A stretch of DNA of 34,142 nucleotides, taken from assembly GCA_023251135.1 (NCBI GenBank), contig JAHEZJ010000022.1:77873-112014 (forward strand), given 5' to 3'. This DNA comes from Flavobacterium sp. GTDB lineage: Bacteria > Bacteroidota > Bacteroidia > Flavobacteriales > Flavobacteriaceae. Positions 1 through 8,000 of this stretch are shown piece after piece (the stretch's first letter is position 1; the number at the start of each line of letters is the position of its first letter). Under the pieces are notes generated by a model that saw only the letters and a program-made list of their open reading frames with translations, did no database searches and was not told the DNA's origin. The position numbers were made by a program, and so were the translations under genes.

Positions 1-334
1 CTTGATTTAAAAACAGATTTCCAGTCTCATTGATTTGTCCAAAGCGGGTAAGGGTGGTAAATAAATGTCCTTTTCCATCACCCGCATGGCAAATTATACA
101 GCTCGTTCCAACAAATGTTGGTCCCAGGCCTGTTTCGCGTGTAAAAACTTCGTTTACAGCTGCATCACCTCTTAAGAACTGCGCAGCTTCAGAATAAGAC
201 AAACCATCGACTGGACCGTCCAGTAGTTGGTCATCAGCGGGTATTTCAACATAAGTTGTATCACAAGATAATAGTGAGAAACATAAGATTAGCAGCAAGA
301 AAGATTTTCTTAAAAAAATATTTAAATAACACAT
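1..334 (-). CDS. Di-heme oxidoreductase (DUF1111-like) lipoprotein, 5' part only
   Basis: This partial gene runs off the left edge of the window; 111 codons are visible. It starts at the ATG complementary to 332-334. The N-terminus has a hydrophobic stretch ending in LLSC (Cys24), a lipobox, so the protein is probably a lipoprotein in the cell envelope. A c-type haem site CIICH lies at residues 79-83, followed by AGDGKG and TRFGQ, which fits the N-terminal haem region of the di-heme thiol-oxidoreductase/DUF1111 family. The family is related to the MauG/peroxidase-type cytochromes; its substrate here cannot be told. It diverges from the DUF6660 gene at 602. The family call is fairly good, but only the first haem site is in view. 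Confidence 0.75.
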   Translation of the reverse strand, partial: MCYLNIFLRKSFLLLILCFSLLSCDTTYVEIPADDQLLDGPVDGLSYSEAAQFLRGDAAVNEVFTRETGLGPTFVGTSCIICHAGDGKGHLFTTLTRFGQINETGNLFLNQ

Positions 335-349
335 GGTTTAATTTTTAGA

Positions 350-357
350 CAAAGCTA
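350..357 (-). promoter_or_regulatory. Candidate -7 box for the cytochrome gene
   Basis: On the minus strand this reads TAGCTTTG, an exact match to the Bacteroidota TAnnTTTG box. It lies 15 bases upstream of the ATG at 334, which would give a very short 5' leader. No TTG was found at the expected -33 spacing, so the call is tentative. Confidence 0.35.
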
Positions 358-588
358 AAAAAATATTTAGAATAATATTGTTTTTCTTAAAATATTTTAA
401 GGCACAATATTTTATATTTTGTAAATAATAAAAGTCAAATGACAAAACCACATATATAAAAATAAAAAAAGAAAAAATTGCCGCAGAAACCTTTGTCTGC
501 TGATCTTATTTACGTGCGATAATGAAAAGGATAATGTAATGTTTTAGTATTCATCTTGAATAATTATCAGGGATTTAAAAAAAAAACT

Positions 589-596
589 TACTTTTG
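589..596 (+). promoter_or_regulatory. Candidate -7 box directly before DUF6660 copy A
   Basis: TACTTTTG matches TAnnTTTG exactly and ends 5 bases before the TTG start codon at 602. Transcription from it would begin at or next to the start codon, which suggests a leaderless mRNA. There is no clear -33 TTG at normal spacing. A near copy, TACTTTTA, sits in the same place before DUF6660 copy B at 4609-4616. Confidence 0.35.
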
Positions 597-601
597 CAAA
601 G

Positions 602-925
602 TTGAAACTTACAAATACCATATTATCAATTATCTTGTTAGTACTTTCGTGTATGCCATGTGCAGATATGAAAGCAGCTGTTTCGCGTACTGTAACAGAA
701 TCCAGTTTCAGCCATGATGATGATCATTCTCATAACAATAAGCTTGATTTATGTTCGCCGTTTTGTATCTGCAGCTGCTGCGGCTTGCAAATGGTAAATT
801 TGTCGCAGGTACTTATTGACTTTCCAATACCTTTTAAAAGAATTAACATACAATTGCCTACCTATAAATCAATTTTTACTTCCAATTTCTTCGGAAGTAT
901 TTGGCAGCCTCCTCAGATAGTATAA
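602..925 (+). CDS. DUF6660-type Cys/His-rich exported small protein, copy A
   Basis: A 107-residue protein of the small family that commonly precedes CzcA/CusA genes in flavobacteria; its biochemical role is not known to me. Residues 1-20 are a hydrophobic export signal ending LSCMPC, possibly a lipobox. Then come an Asp/His-rich segment (HDDDHSH), a Cys cluster (DLCSPFCICSCCG) and a conserved tail ending FGSIWQPPQ. Clustered Cys and His residues suggest metal binding in the periplasm, by inference. The start must be TTG at 602: the frame is open back to a stop at 557-559 with no ATG. A paralogue at 4621 has the same layout. Downstream, instead of czcA, lies only a decayed czcA 5' end, so this copy is orphaned. 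Confidence 0.75.
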   Translation: MKLTNTILSIILLVLSCMPCADMKAAVSRTVTESSFSHDDDHSHNNKLDLCSPFCICSCCGLQMVNLSQVLIDFPIPFKRINIQLPTYKSIFTSNFFGSIWQPPQIV

Positions 926-961
926 TAAAGTCCGTCCCGACACTTCGAGATCCGGGTCAGA

Positions 962-977
962 TTGTGATTGCTCACAA
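962..977 (+). promoter_or_regulatory. Palindrome TTGTGA-N4-TCACAA, copy A
   Basis: A perfect 6-bp inverted repeat with spacer TTGC. The same repeat with a 5-base spacer occurs at the equivalent place in the second locus (4981-4997). It could be a hairpin in the transcript or a protein site; the half-sites resemble CRP/FNR-type TGTGA but the spacing is too short for the classical site. Confidence 0.5.
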
Positions 978-989
978 ATAAAAGCAAAG

Positions 990-1130
990 CTACTTTAGCT
1001 GATTTTTAATTCATTGTAATATTTCCAGCCTTTGGCAAAATTTAATATTGAGCTTTATCAAGAAGCTTATATATTTTTATTTGCCTTAATTCTATTTTGC
1101 CTTATGCAGTATTGCAATTGAAGGTAAAAT
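990..1130 (+). pseudogene. Decayed 5' end of a czcA-like gene
   Basis: This stretch aligns by eye with 5013-5150, the region running into the start of the intact czcA. Shared blocks include TAATTCATT(G/A)TAATATTT just before the start codon, CAAAAT just after it, and a TTTTATTT tract about 60 bases in. The ATG is lost (the aligned bases read CCT TTG) and the frame soon closes. Similarity fades near 1130, after which I see nothing recognisable until the inverted repeat at 1241. With the DUF6660 gene before it, this is the remainder of a duplicated efflux locus whose pump gene was deleted or has decayed. Confidence 0.7.
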
Positions 1131-1240
1131 TATTGCGTGAATACCAGCACTTGTTTTTAAGTTATTGAACAGCAGTTTTACGATTATTAATTTTTAAATA
1201 ATAGTAAAAATCACAAATCTTGAAAATTTTAATGCTATTG

Positions 1241-1266
1241 TCCTTTGTACCGGTCATTACAAAGGA
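1241..1266. repeat. Inverted repeat TCCTTTGT-N10-ACAAAGGA
   Basis: A perfect 8-bp inverted repeat with loop ACCGGTCATT, about 115 bases upstream of the LTA-synthase-like gene. No T-run follows on either strand, so it is not an obvious intrinsic terminator; it might be an operator. The sequence on either side of it (1131-1240 and 1267-1381) is AT-rich with no gene I can support. Confidence 0.4.
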
Positions 1267-1381
1267 AATGCATCTCAAATAATCAAAAATATACCTTTCA
1301 AAAATCCCCTAAACTAAGAGATAAAATAGGAAAAGAAAAAAAACTCTGAAAGGTTTAATTTAAATAATTCTACTGTAAATT

Positions 1382-3343
1382 ATGTTCTATAAAATCAATA
1401 TATCACCGCGTTACAATTTACTTTTTGCATTTTTATTTTGGTTCCTTGCATTCTCGTTCATTATGCGCATAGTACTCATTATTTGGCAGTACGACGAGGT
1501 TTCTCTTAATTTGTTTGTAATTATTCGAACATTGTTAACTGGATTGTTTTATGACATAGGCACTATTAGCTATGTTTTAATTCCTTCACTGCTCTATTAC
1601 TTTATTGTTCCTAATAAATGGATTGGATCATGGCTTGATAAAACCTTAGTTTGGTTTTTCACTTCTCTAATAATTTTTATATTAGTTTTTACTTTTTTTG
1701 CTGAGATTACCTTTTGGGATGAATTCAAAACAAGGTTTAACTTTATCGCTGTAGATTATTTGATTTACACTCATGAAGTAGTTGCCAATATACAGGAATC
1801 ATATCCATTACCAATGCTTGTTTCTGGTGTTTTAATGATAACTTCAATCATACTTTTTGTTTTTTACAAATTAAATATTATTAAAAGCACATTCCAATCC
1901 AGGGTAAGTATTAAAGACAGAATTATTACCTTATCCGCTGGAATTGCTATAGCATTATTTTTTACATTTTTCATTACAAATGAGCAGGCAGAATGGTCTA
2001 AAAACCGATATAATTCTGAAATTTCAAAATCGGGTATTTATTCTTTTTTTGCAGCGTTTAGAAACAATCAAATGGCATATAATGAATTCTATACTTCAGT
2101 CAAAAATGTAGAGGCTTTTAATGTTGTCAGAAATAAATTAAAAGATAAGTATAGTAAATACGAAATAGAAGGATTATCCATTCATAGAACAATAACAGAC
2201 ACTACCAACAAAGAGCCAAGTAAGAAGAATGTAGTTTTTATTCTGGTAGAAAGCTTAAGTGGAAGTTTTATGAAAGAGTTTGGCAACACAGAAAATATAA
2301 CACCATTTTTAGACAGTTTAGCACAAAAAAGCATCTTCTTCGAAAATTTATATGCCACAGGAACCAGAACTGTCCGCGGTATGGAAGCAGTGACGCTCTG
2401 TATTCCTCCAACACCGGGGCAAAGTATTGTCAAACGTCCTGAGAATCAAAACTTATACACCATTTCAAATGTTTTTAAAACAAAAGGATATAGCACTAAT
2501 TTCTTTTATGGAGGCGACGGTTATTTTGATAATATGAACTCCTATTTTGGAGGAAATGGCTTTACAATTTACGATCGTGGCCGCGGCAGTGTATTGAGTG
2601 ATAAAATCAGGACAATACGAAATAACATTGACGATGATGAAGTAACATTCGAAAACGCTTGGGGAATTTGTGATCAGGACATCTATTCTAAAATGATTAG
2701 AGTAGCTGATGGACATTACAGGAGAAATAAACCATTTTTCAATTTTGTAATGACAACTTCGAACCACAGGCCATTTACCTATCCGGACAATACTATAGAT
2801 ATTCCATCGGGAACCGGCCGAGAAGGAGCTGTGAAATATACTGATTATTCCATAAAAAAAATGTTTGAGGAGGCTAAAAAGAAACCCTGGTTCAAAAATA
2901 CTGTCTTTATAATCATTGCGGACCATTGCGCCAGCAGTGCCGGAAAAGATGAAATAGATGTGGCCAATTACCATATTCCGGCTTTTATAGTAAATTTTCC
3001 AAAAGAACTGAATCAAAAAGTGAATAAGCAATGTTCTCAAATAGATTTTTTTCCAACTTTTTTTGCAATGATGAATTGGAGCTATGAAAGCAACTTCTTT
3101 GGTAAAAATGTATTGAAATCAAATTTTGAACAACGGGCCCTGATAGGAACATATAGAAAACTAGCCTTAATGAAAAAAGATAAAGTAATGATTTTATCCG
3201 ATCAGAAAAAGCAGACTTTTTATAAATGGAACAAAACCGATAATAGTCTAAAAACACTACCAATGGATAAAGCTTTTCTTAATGAAACAATTTCATGGTA
3301 TCAGACTGCCGATTATTTATTTACCAACAAACTCCTAAAATAA
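1382..3343 (+). CDS. LTA synthase family (MdoB/LtaS-like) membrane phosphotransferase
   Basis: A 653-residue protein with about five N-terminal membrane helices (residues 12-215) and an extracytoplasmic alkaline-phosphatase/sulfatase-type domain (about 275-620). Visible motifs are FILVESLSGSF (metal-binding Glu290), TGTRTVRGMEA (Thr330 is the probable nucleophile that carries the phosphoglycerol group) and IIIADHCASS (Asp514, His515). The family moves glycerol-phosphate-like groups from lipid donors onto envelope polymers or glycans. Length and domain order are normal for COG1368. The stop overlaps the start of the next gene by one base (TAATG), so translation is probably coupled to the lipid kinase, whose product or substrate would be the diacylglycerol left after transfer. 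The acceptor in this organism cannot be inferred. Confidence 0.92.
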   Translation: MFYKINISPRYNLLFAFLFWFLAFSFIMRIVLIIWQYDEVSLNLFVIIRTLLTGLFYDIGTISYVLIPSLLYYFIVPNKWIGSWLDKTLVWFFTSLIIFILVFTFFAEITFWDEFKTRFNFIAVDYLIYTHEVVANIQESYPLPMLVSGVLMITSIILFVFYKLNIIKSTFQSRVSIKDRIITLSAGIAIALFFTFFITNEQAEWSKNRYNSEISKSGIYSFFAAFRNNQMAYNEFYTSVKNVEAFNVVRNKLKDKYSKYEIEGLSIHRTITDTTNKEPSKKNVVFILVESLSGSFMKEFGNTENITPFLDSLAQKSIFFENLYATGTRTVRGMEAVTLCIPPTPGQSIVKRPENQNLYTISNVFKTKGYSTNFFYGGDGYFDNMNSYFGGNGFTIYDRGRGSVLSDKIRTIRNNIDDDEVTFENAWGICDQDIYSKMIRVADGHYRRNKPFFNFVMTTSNHRPFTYPDNTIDIPSGTGREGAVKYTDYSIKKMFEEAKKKPWFKNTVFIIIADHCASSAGKDEIDVANYHIPAFIVNFPKELNQKVNKQCSQIDFFPTFFAMMNWSYESNFFGKNVLKSNFEQRALIGTYRKLALMKKDKVMILSDQKKQTFYKWNKTDNSLKTLPMDKAFLNETISWYQTADYLFTNKLLK

Positions 3344-4224
3344 TGATATCCATTCATTTTATTCTCAATCCAATATCAGGTACGGGAAAACACAACTTCG
3401 GAAAAACCGAATTAGAAAAATATTTTCCAAAGAGCATTTATAAGATTGAAGTAGATTATTCAAATTATAAAAGACACGCCATAGTACTGACCCAAAATGC
3501 AATTGTCAAAAAGCCCCACTATGTTGTAGCATGCGGCGGGGACGGCACTATAAACGAAGTCGCATCTTGTCTGATCAATACTGAAATTAAGTTTGGAATT
3601 ATTCCGGTTGGTTCTGGAAATGGTCTGGCTTCAAATCTAAGTATTTCAAGATCACTGGAAAAAACAGCCGAAATTATACGCAGGGGCAGAACAAGATTTA
3701 TTGATGTTGGAAAAATAAACGGGCACTATTTTTTCAGCAACGCTGGTGTTGGAATTGATGCATTAATCATAAAGAAATATGAGAGATACAATAAGAGAAC
3801 TTTGATTTCTTATCTCCGGGCTGCAATAGCATCCAGCATTGAGTTTAAGCCAATTCAGGCAACACTCTCATTTAACGGTAAAATTATCGATACAAATGCC
3901 TTTATGCTTTTTATTTCTAATTCAAATCAAATGGGATATGGAATGACCCTTACACCTGATGCAAATTTAAATGACGGTCTTTTGGATTTAGTGGTTGTCC
4001 CAAAACTAAGTTTTCTCGATAAGATACTTTTTGGTCTGTGCGTGCTAACCAATAAAATTGAAAAATTCAAAAAAGCAAGACACATATTAATCGAGAAATT
4101 ACATATAGAGATGCCGGAGAAAATTTTCCTGGACATACAAATTGACGGCGAATCACACAACTTAAAAACCAATAAAATTGAAATAGCAGTAATAAAAAGC
4201 GGTCTGGAGGTTCTGGCGCATTAA
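3343..4224 (+). CDS. Diacylglycerol kinase-like lipid kinase (YegS/DgkB family)
   Basis: A 293-residue protein with the DAGK catalytic fold. It has an N-terminal LNPISGTG loop, the nucleotide motif GGDGT at residues 65-69, and a GSGNGLASNL segment about 25 residues later. I chose ATG 3343, which overlaps the upstream stop by one base. An upstream in-frame ATG at 3295 would place 16 atypical residues before the conserved start MISIHFILNP. The enzyme phosphorylates diacylglycerol or a related lipid with ATP, probably at the inner face of the membrane. Pairing with an LTA-synthase-like protein makes lipid recycling the likely role: the transferase releases diacylglycerol and the kinase returns it to phosphatidate. 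That link is inferred from the gene pair. Confidence 0.92.
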   Translation: MISIHFILNPISGTGKHNFGKTELEKYFPKSIYKIEVDYSNYKRHAIVLTQNAIVKKPHYVVACGGDGTINEVASCLINTEIKFGIIPVGSGNGLASNLSISRSLEKTAEIIRRGRTRFIDVGKINGHYFFSNAGVGIDALIIKKYERYNKRTLISYLRAAIASSIEFKPIQATLSFNGKIIDTNAFMLFISNSNQMGYGMTLTPDANLNDGLLDLVVVPKLSFLDKILFGLCVLTNKIEKFKKARHILIEKLHIEMPEKIFLDIQIDGESHNLKTNKIEIAVIKSGLEVLAH

Positions 4225-4403
4225 GCTTTAAAAGAAATAAGAAATAACAAGTAAAATGATATTTAGGTATTTTGCACGATTAACCTGGATTGCTGATAAA
4301 GCCTGTAAAATTCAGCATCTGATATGGTAAAAACAAAGAAAATAATTCTGCTGAAATTAATCCCTGTATTTTCTTGGATTTTAAATTAATTACACATTTC
4401 AAC

Positions 4404-4583
4404 ATGGCAAAACAAAGAACAAAAAAACAGAACAAACCAAAATATCAACCCAAAACTAAATCTAAAAAGCCAATTACAGCATACGCTGTGATTCGTGTTT
4501 TAATGATAATTTTAGTGTGCTTAATATTGTTAATAGGAATAGTAGCAAAGGTTATTCACTATTTTGAGTTTCACTGGAAATAA
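4404..4583 (+). CDS. Small basic single-pass membrane protein, hypothetical
   Basis: A 59-residue protein that I do not recognise. The first 30 residues are strongly basic (many Lys, Gln and Asn), followed by one hydrophobic helix (about 32-53) and a short aromatic tail ending HYFEFHWK. ATG 4404 was chosen over 4374 because the extra ten residues do not add a plausible signal. It ends 37 bases before DUF6660 copy B. It has a sensible composition for a real gene, but nothing shows a function. Confidence 0.6.
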   Translation: MAKQRTKKQNKPKYQPKTKSKKPITAYAVIRVLMIILVCLILLIGIVAKVIHYFEFHWK

Positions 4584-4608
4584 TTAGTTATAATAAATAA
4601 AAAATTAT

Positions 4609-4616
4609 TACTTTTA
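4609..4616 (+). promoter_or_regulatory. Candidate -7 box directly before DUF6660 copy B
   Basis: TACTTTTA differs from TAnnTTTG only in the last base and ends 4 bases before the TTG start at 4621, mirroring the arrangement at 589-596. No clear -33 element is seen. Confidence 0.3.
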
Positions 4617-4620
4617 TAGC

Positions 4621-4947
4621 TTGAAATTTACAATCTTCATATTATCAATTGTTTTACTTCTACTTTCGTGTATGCCTTGTGCAGATATAAAAGTAGATAG
4701 TTCAGTGTATGGTAAAACAGAAGTAGCTTCAAACCACGAAAAACATTCTCACGATAAAGAAAATGATTTATGTTCACCGTTTTGTGTTTGCAGTTGTTGT
4801 GGTTCACAAATGACAACTTTTTTGCAATCTATAATTATTGACTTTCCAATACCTTCTAATGGTATTAAAACACAATTACCTACATACAAATCAATTTTTA
4901 CTTCCAATTTCTTCGGAAGTATTTGGCAACCACCTCAAATAGCATAA
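4621..4947 (+). CDS. DUF6660-type Cys/His-rich exported small protein, copy B
   Basis: A 108-residue paralogue of the gene at 602. It has an N-terminal export signal ending LSCMPC, a His-containing segment (HEKHSHDKE), the Cys cluster DLCSPFCVCSCCG and the same C-terminal tail as copy A; the last 20 or so residues are almost identical. The frame has no ATG upstream before a stop at 4594-4596, so TTG at 4621 is the forced start. It lies about 100 bases before czcA, separated by three hairpins, and is probably co-transcribed with it. Its position before an RND metal pump, together with its clustered Cys and His, suggests a periplasmic metal-binding or sensing accessory; that is inference. Confidence 0.8.
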   Translation: MKFTIFILSIVLLLLSCMPCADIKVDSSVYGKTEVASNHEKHSHDKENDLCSPFCVCSCCGSQMTTFLQSIIIDFPIPSNGIKTQLPTYKSIFTSNFFGSIWQPPQIA

Positions 4948-4952
4948 TGATG

Positions 4953-4972
4953 CCCCGTCTTTTTGGACGGGG
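4953..4972 (+). promoter_or_regulatory. GC-rich hairpin between DUF6660 and czcA
   Basis: CCCCGTC and GACGGGG form a perfect 7-bp stem around a TTTTTG loop, 6 bases after the DUF6660 stop. It has no following T-run, so it is not a classical terminator. It may set the ratio of the two products or stabilise an mRNA end. Copy A has only a weak GC-rich counterpart near 935-956. Confidence 0.55.
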
Positions 4973-4980
4973 TTAGAATC

Positions 4981-5031
4981 TTGTGACCTTTTCACAAATA
5001 ATAGCAGATAATTTATTTGCTAATTTCTAAT
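4981..5031 (+). promoter_or_regulatory. Palindromes in the czcA leader
   Basis: Two further stem-forming repeats precede czcA. TTGTGA-N5-TCACAA lies at 4981-4997. An AT-rich stem follows, TAGCAGATAA pairing with TTATTTGCTA with one G-T pair. In copy A the first is conserved (962-977), and a different short stem (AGCTA-CTT-TAGCT) occupies the place of the second. The run of hairpins suggests a structured mRNA leader or overlapping binding sites. Confidence 0.45.
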
Positions 5032-5048
5032 TCATTATAATATTTTCA

Positions 5049-8000
5049 ATGTTAGACAAAATCATACAATTTAGTATAAAGAACAAGTTTATTATACTTT
5101 TATTTACCCTTGTGCTTATAGCCTGGGGGAGTTATTCTCTTAAAAACTTACCTCTGGATGCTCTGCCAGATGTAACCAATAATCAAGTACAAATTATTAC
5201 TACTGCCCCCACATTGGCAAGTCAGGAAATAGAGCAATTAATTACCTATCCTCTTGAACAATCTGTAAAAACAATTCCCAAAGTAATCGAATTGCGAAGC
5301 ATTTCTCGTTTCGGATTATCGGTAGTAACCGTAGTTTTCAAGGACGATGTAGATATTTATTGGGCCAGAGCACAAGTTTCACAACGGCTAAAAGTAGCCG
5401 AAGAAAACATACCGGCATATGCAGGAAAACCAGATTTAGGCCCTATTTCTACAGGTTTGGGCGAAATCTACCAATATGATGTTTATGCCAAAAAAGGCTA
5501 TGAAGACAAATACGATGCCGTAAAATTGCGAACCATTCAGGATTGGATTATCATTCCTCAATTACAGGGAGTTGAAGGCGTAGCTGAAGTAAGTACATGG
5601 GGTGGAAAATTAAAACAATATGAAGTAGCGGTAAATCCAAATACCTTAAATAGTCTTGGAGTAACCATCACAGAAATATTTGATGCTTTAGAACAAAACA
5701 ACCAAAATACAGGTGGTGCTTATATCGAAAAAGACCAATATTCTTATTTTATTCGTGGTGTTGGTATGGCTACCGGCATCAAAGATTTAGAAAATGTAGT
5801 AGTCAAAAATAGAAATGGTTCACCTGTTTTAGTACGTGATGTAGCAGAAGTAAGAGAAGGAATTTCCTTGCGTTATGGAGCTTCTACAAAAGACGGGAAA
5901 GGCGAAATTGTTTGTGGTATGGCCCTTATGCTGAAAGGTGAAAATTCAAAAGCCGTAACCGAAAGGGTAAAAGAAAGAATGGTTCAGATTAACAAAAGCC
6001 TGCCCGAGGGAGTTGTTGCCGAAGCCTTTATTGATAGAAGTAAATTAGTCGATAATGCCATTGGAACGGTAACGAAAAATTTACTTGAAGGAGCATTAAT
6101 CGTAATTTTTGTACTGATTTTATTTCTTGGTAATCTTCGTGCGGGATTAATCGTTGCTTCCGTAATTCCGCTTTCGATGCTGGTTGCCGTTATACTTATG
6201 AACGCTTTTGGCGTCAGCGGAAACCTGATGAGTCTTGGAGCAATCGATTTTGGAATTATTGTCGATGGCGCAGTCATAATTGTCGAAGCCACTATGCATC
6301 ATTTGCAGAAACTCAAAAGAAAAAAAGATTTAACCCAATCTGAAATGGATGAAGAAGTATATCAATCTGCTTCAAAAATTAGAAATAGTGCTGCTTTTGG
6401 GGAAATCATTATCTTAATTGTCTATTTGCCAATTCTGGCATTAGTAGGAACAGAAGGTAAAATGTTCAAACCTATGGCAATGACGGTAGGATTTGCTGTA
6501 ATCGGAGCCTTTATTCTTTCTTTGACTTATGTTCCTATGATGAGTGCCATGTTCTTATCCAAAAATACAGAACACAAATCTAATTTCAGTGACCGTATGA
6601 TGGCTTGGTTAGAGGGTATATATACCCCATTTCTTGAAAAAGCATTACTTTTCAAAAAAACCGTTCTGGCAATCTCATTAGGATTATTTGTCCTGGCAAT
6701 CGTAATTTTTCAAAATATGGGTGGCGAGTTTATTCCAACAATTGAGGAAGGGGATTTAGCTATTAATGCTACTATTATGACAGGAAGTTCGCTTTCGCAA
6801 ATGGTAAAAACGACTACAGAATACGAAAAAATTCTAAAAGCAAAATTCCCCGAAATAAAAACGATTGTGACTAAAATAGGCAGCGGCGAAATACCAACCG
6901 ATCCAATGCCAATTGAAAGTGGAGATATGATTATTGTATTGAAAGACAAAAGTGAATGGACTGGCGATTATGACAACTGGGAAGATTTAGCCAATGCAAT
7001 GAAAGAAGAAATGGAAGCCATTCCAGGTGCCAATATAGAAGTATCGCAACCCATCCAAATGCGATTCAACGAATTAATGACAGGAAGCCGAAGTGATATT
7101 GCCATTAAAATATTTGGTGATGATTTAGAAACTTTAGGAAACAAAGCTACCGAGTTAATAAGCAAAATCAATAAAATTGAAGGTGTGGGCGATTTAAAAG
7201 CCGATAAAGTAACCGGATTGCCGCAAATTACTGTAAAATACGACTATAATAAAATAGCATTATACGGTTTGAATATTACTGATATCAATCAAATTATCCG
7301 TTCCTCATTTGCAGGAGAAAGTGCCGGTAAAATCTATGAAGAAAGCAAACGATTTGATGTAGTAGTAAGAATGAATGCTACTAATAGAAGTGATATTACT
7401 GATGTAAGTAACCTTTTTATTCCTCTGCCTAATGGTCAACAAGTGCCGCTTTCACAAGTAGCAACGGTTTCGTATGAACAAGGTCCTGTTCAGGTTTCCC
7501 GTGAAAATGGTAGACGTAGAATTACTGTTGGATTAAACGTTCGTGGTCGTGATATTAAAAGTGTTGTCGAAGAGATTCAGCAAAAATTAGACAAAGATTT
7601 TAAACTTCCAGCAGGTTATTACGTAACCTATGGCGGACAGTTTGAAAATTTAATTGAAGCTACTAAAAGACTTTCGGTAGCGGTGCCAATTGCATTAGGA
7701 TTAATAATGGTTCTTTTATTTTTTACATTCAATAGTATGAAGCAGGCGGGATTAATATTTACCGCTATTCCACTATCAGCTATTGGTGGTGTTTTTGCCT
7801 TGTGGATGCGAGGAATGCCTTTTAGTATTTCGGCAGGAATTGGATTTATAGCCCTTTTCGGAATTGCAGTGCTAAATGGAATTGTATTGATTTCCTATTT
7901 CAACCAGCTAAAAACCGAAGGAATAACCGATCCATTGCAACGAGTTTTAATGGGTACAAAAACACGATTACGTCCTGTTTTAATGACAGCTGCTGTAGCC

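Noticed and set aside
962-977. Classical CRP site
   Set aside because: The half-sites TGTGA/TCACA are too close (6 bases are expected between them; here 4 or 5 plus flanking T and A), and no CRP-type regulator is in view.
2182-3263. Long antisense open frames within the LTA-synthase gene
   Set aside because: They overlap a well-supported gene, show no domain motif and are expected shadows in AT-rich DNA.
3295-3342. Upstream ATG extending the lipid kinase by 16 residues
   Set aside because: The extension overlaps the previous gene and adds residues not typical of the family; ATG 3343 gives the normal start and a TAATG junction.
4953-4972. GC-rich hairpin as an intrinsic terminator
   Set aside because: No T-run follows on the plus strand, and czcA lies downstream in the same direction; a regulatory hairpin is more likely.
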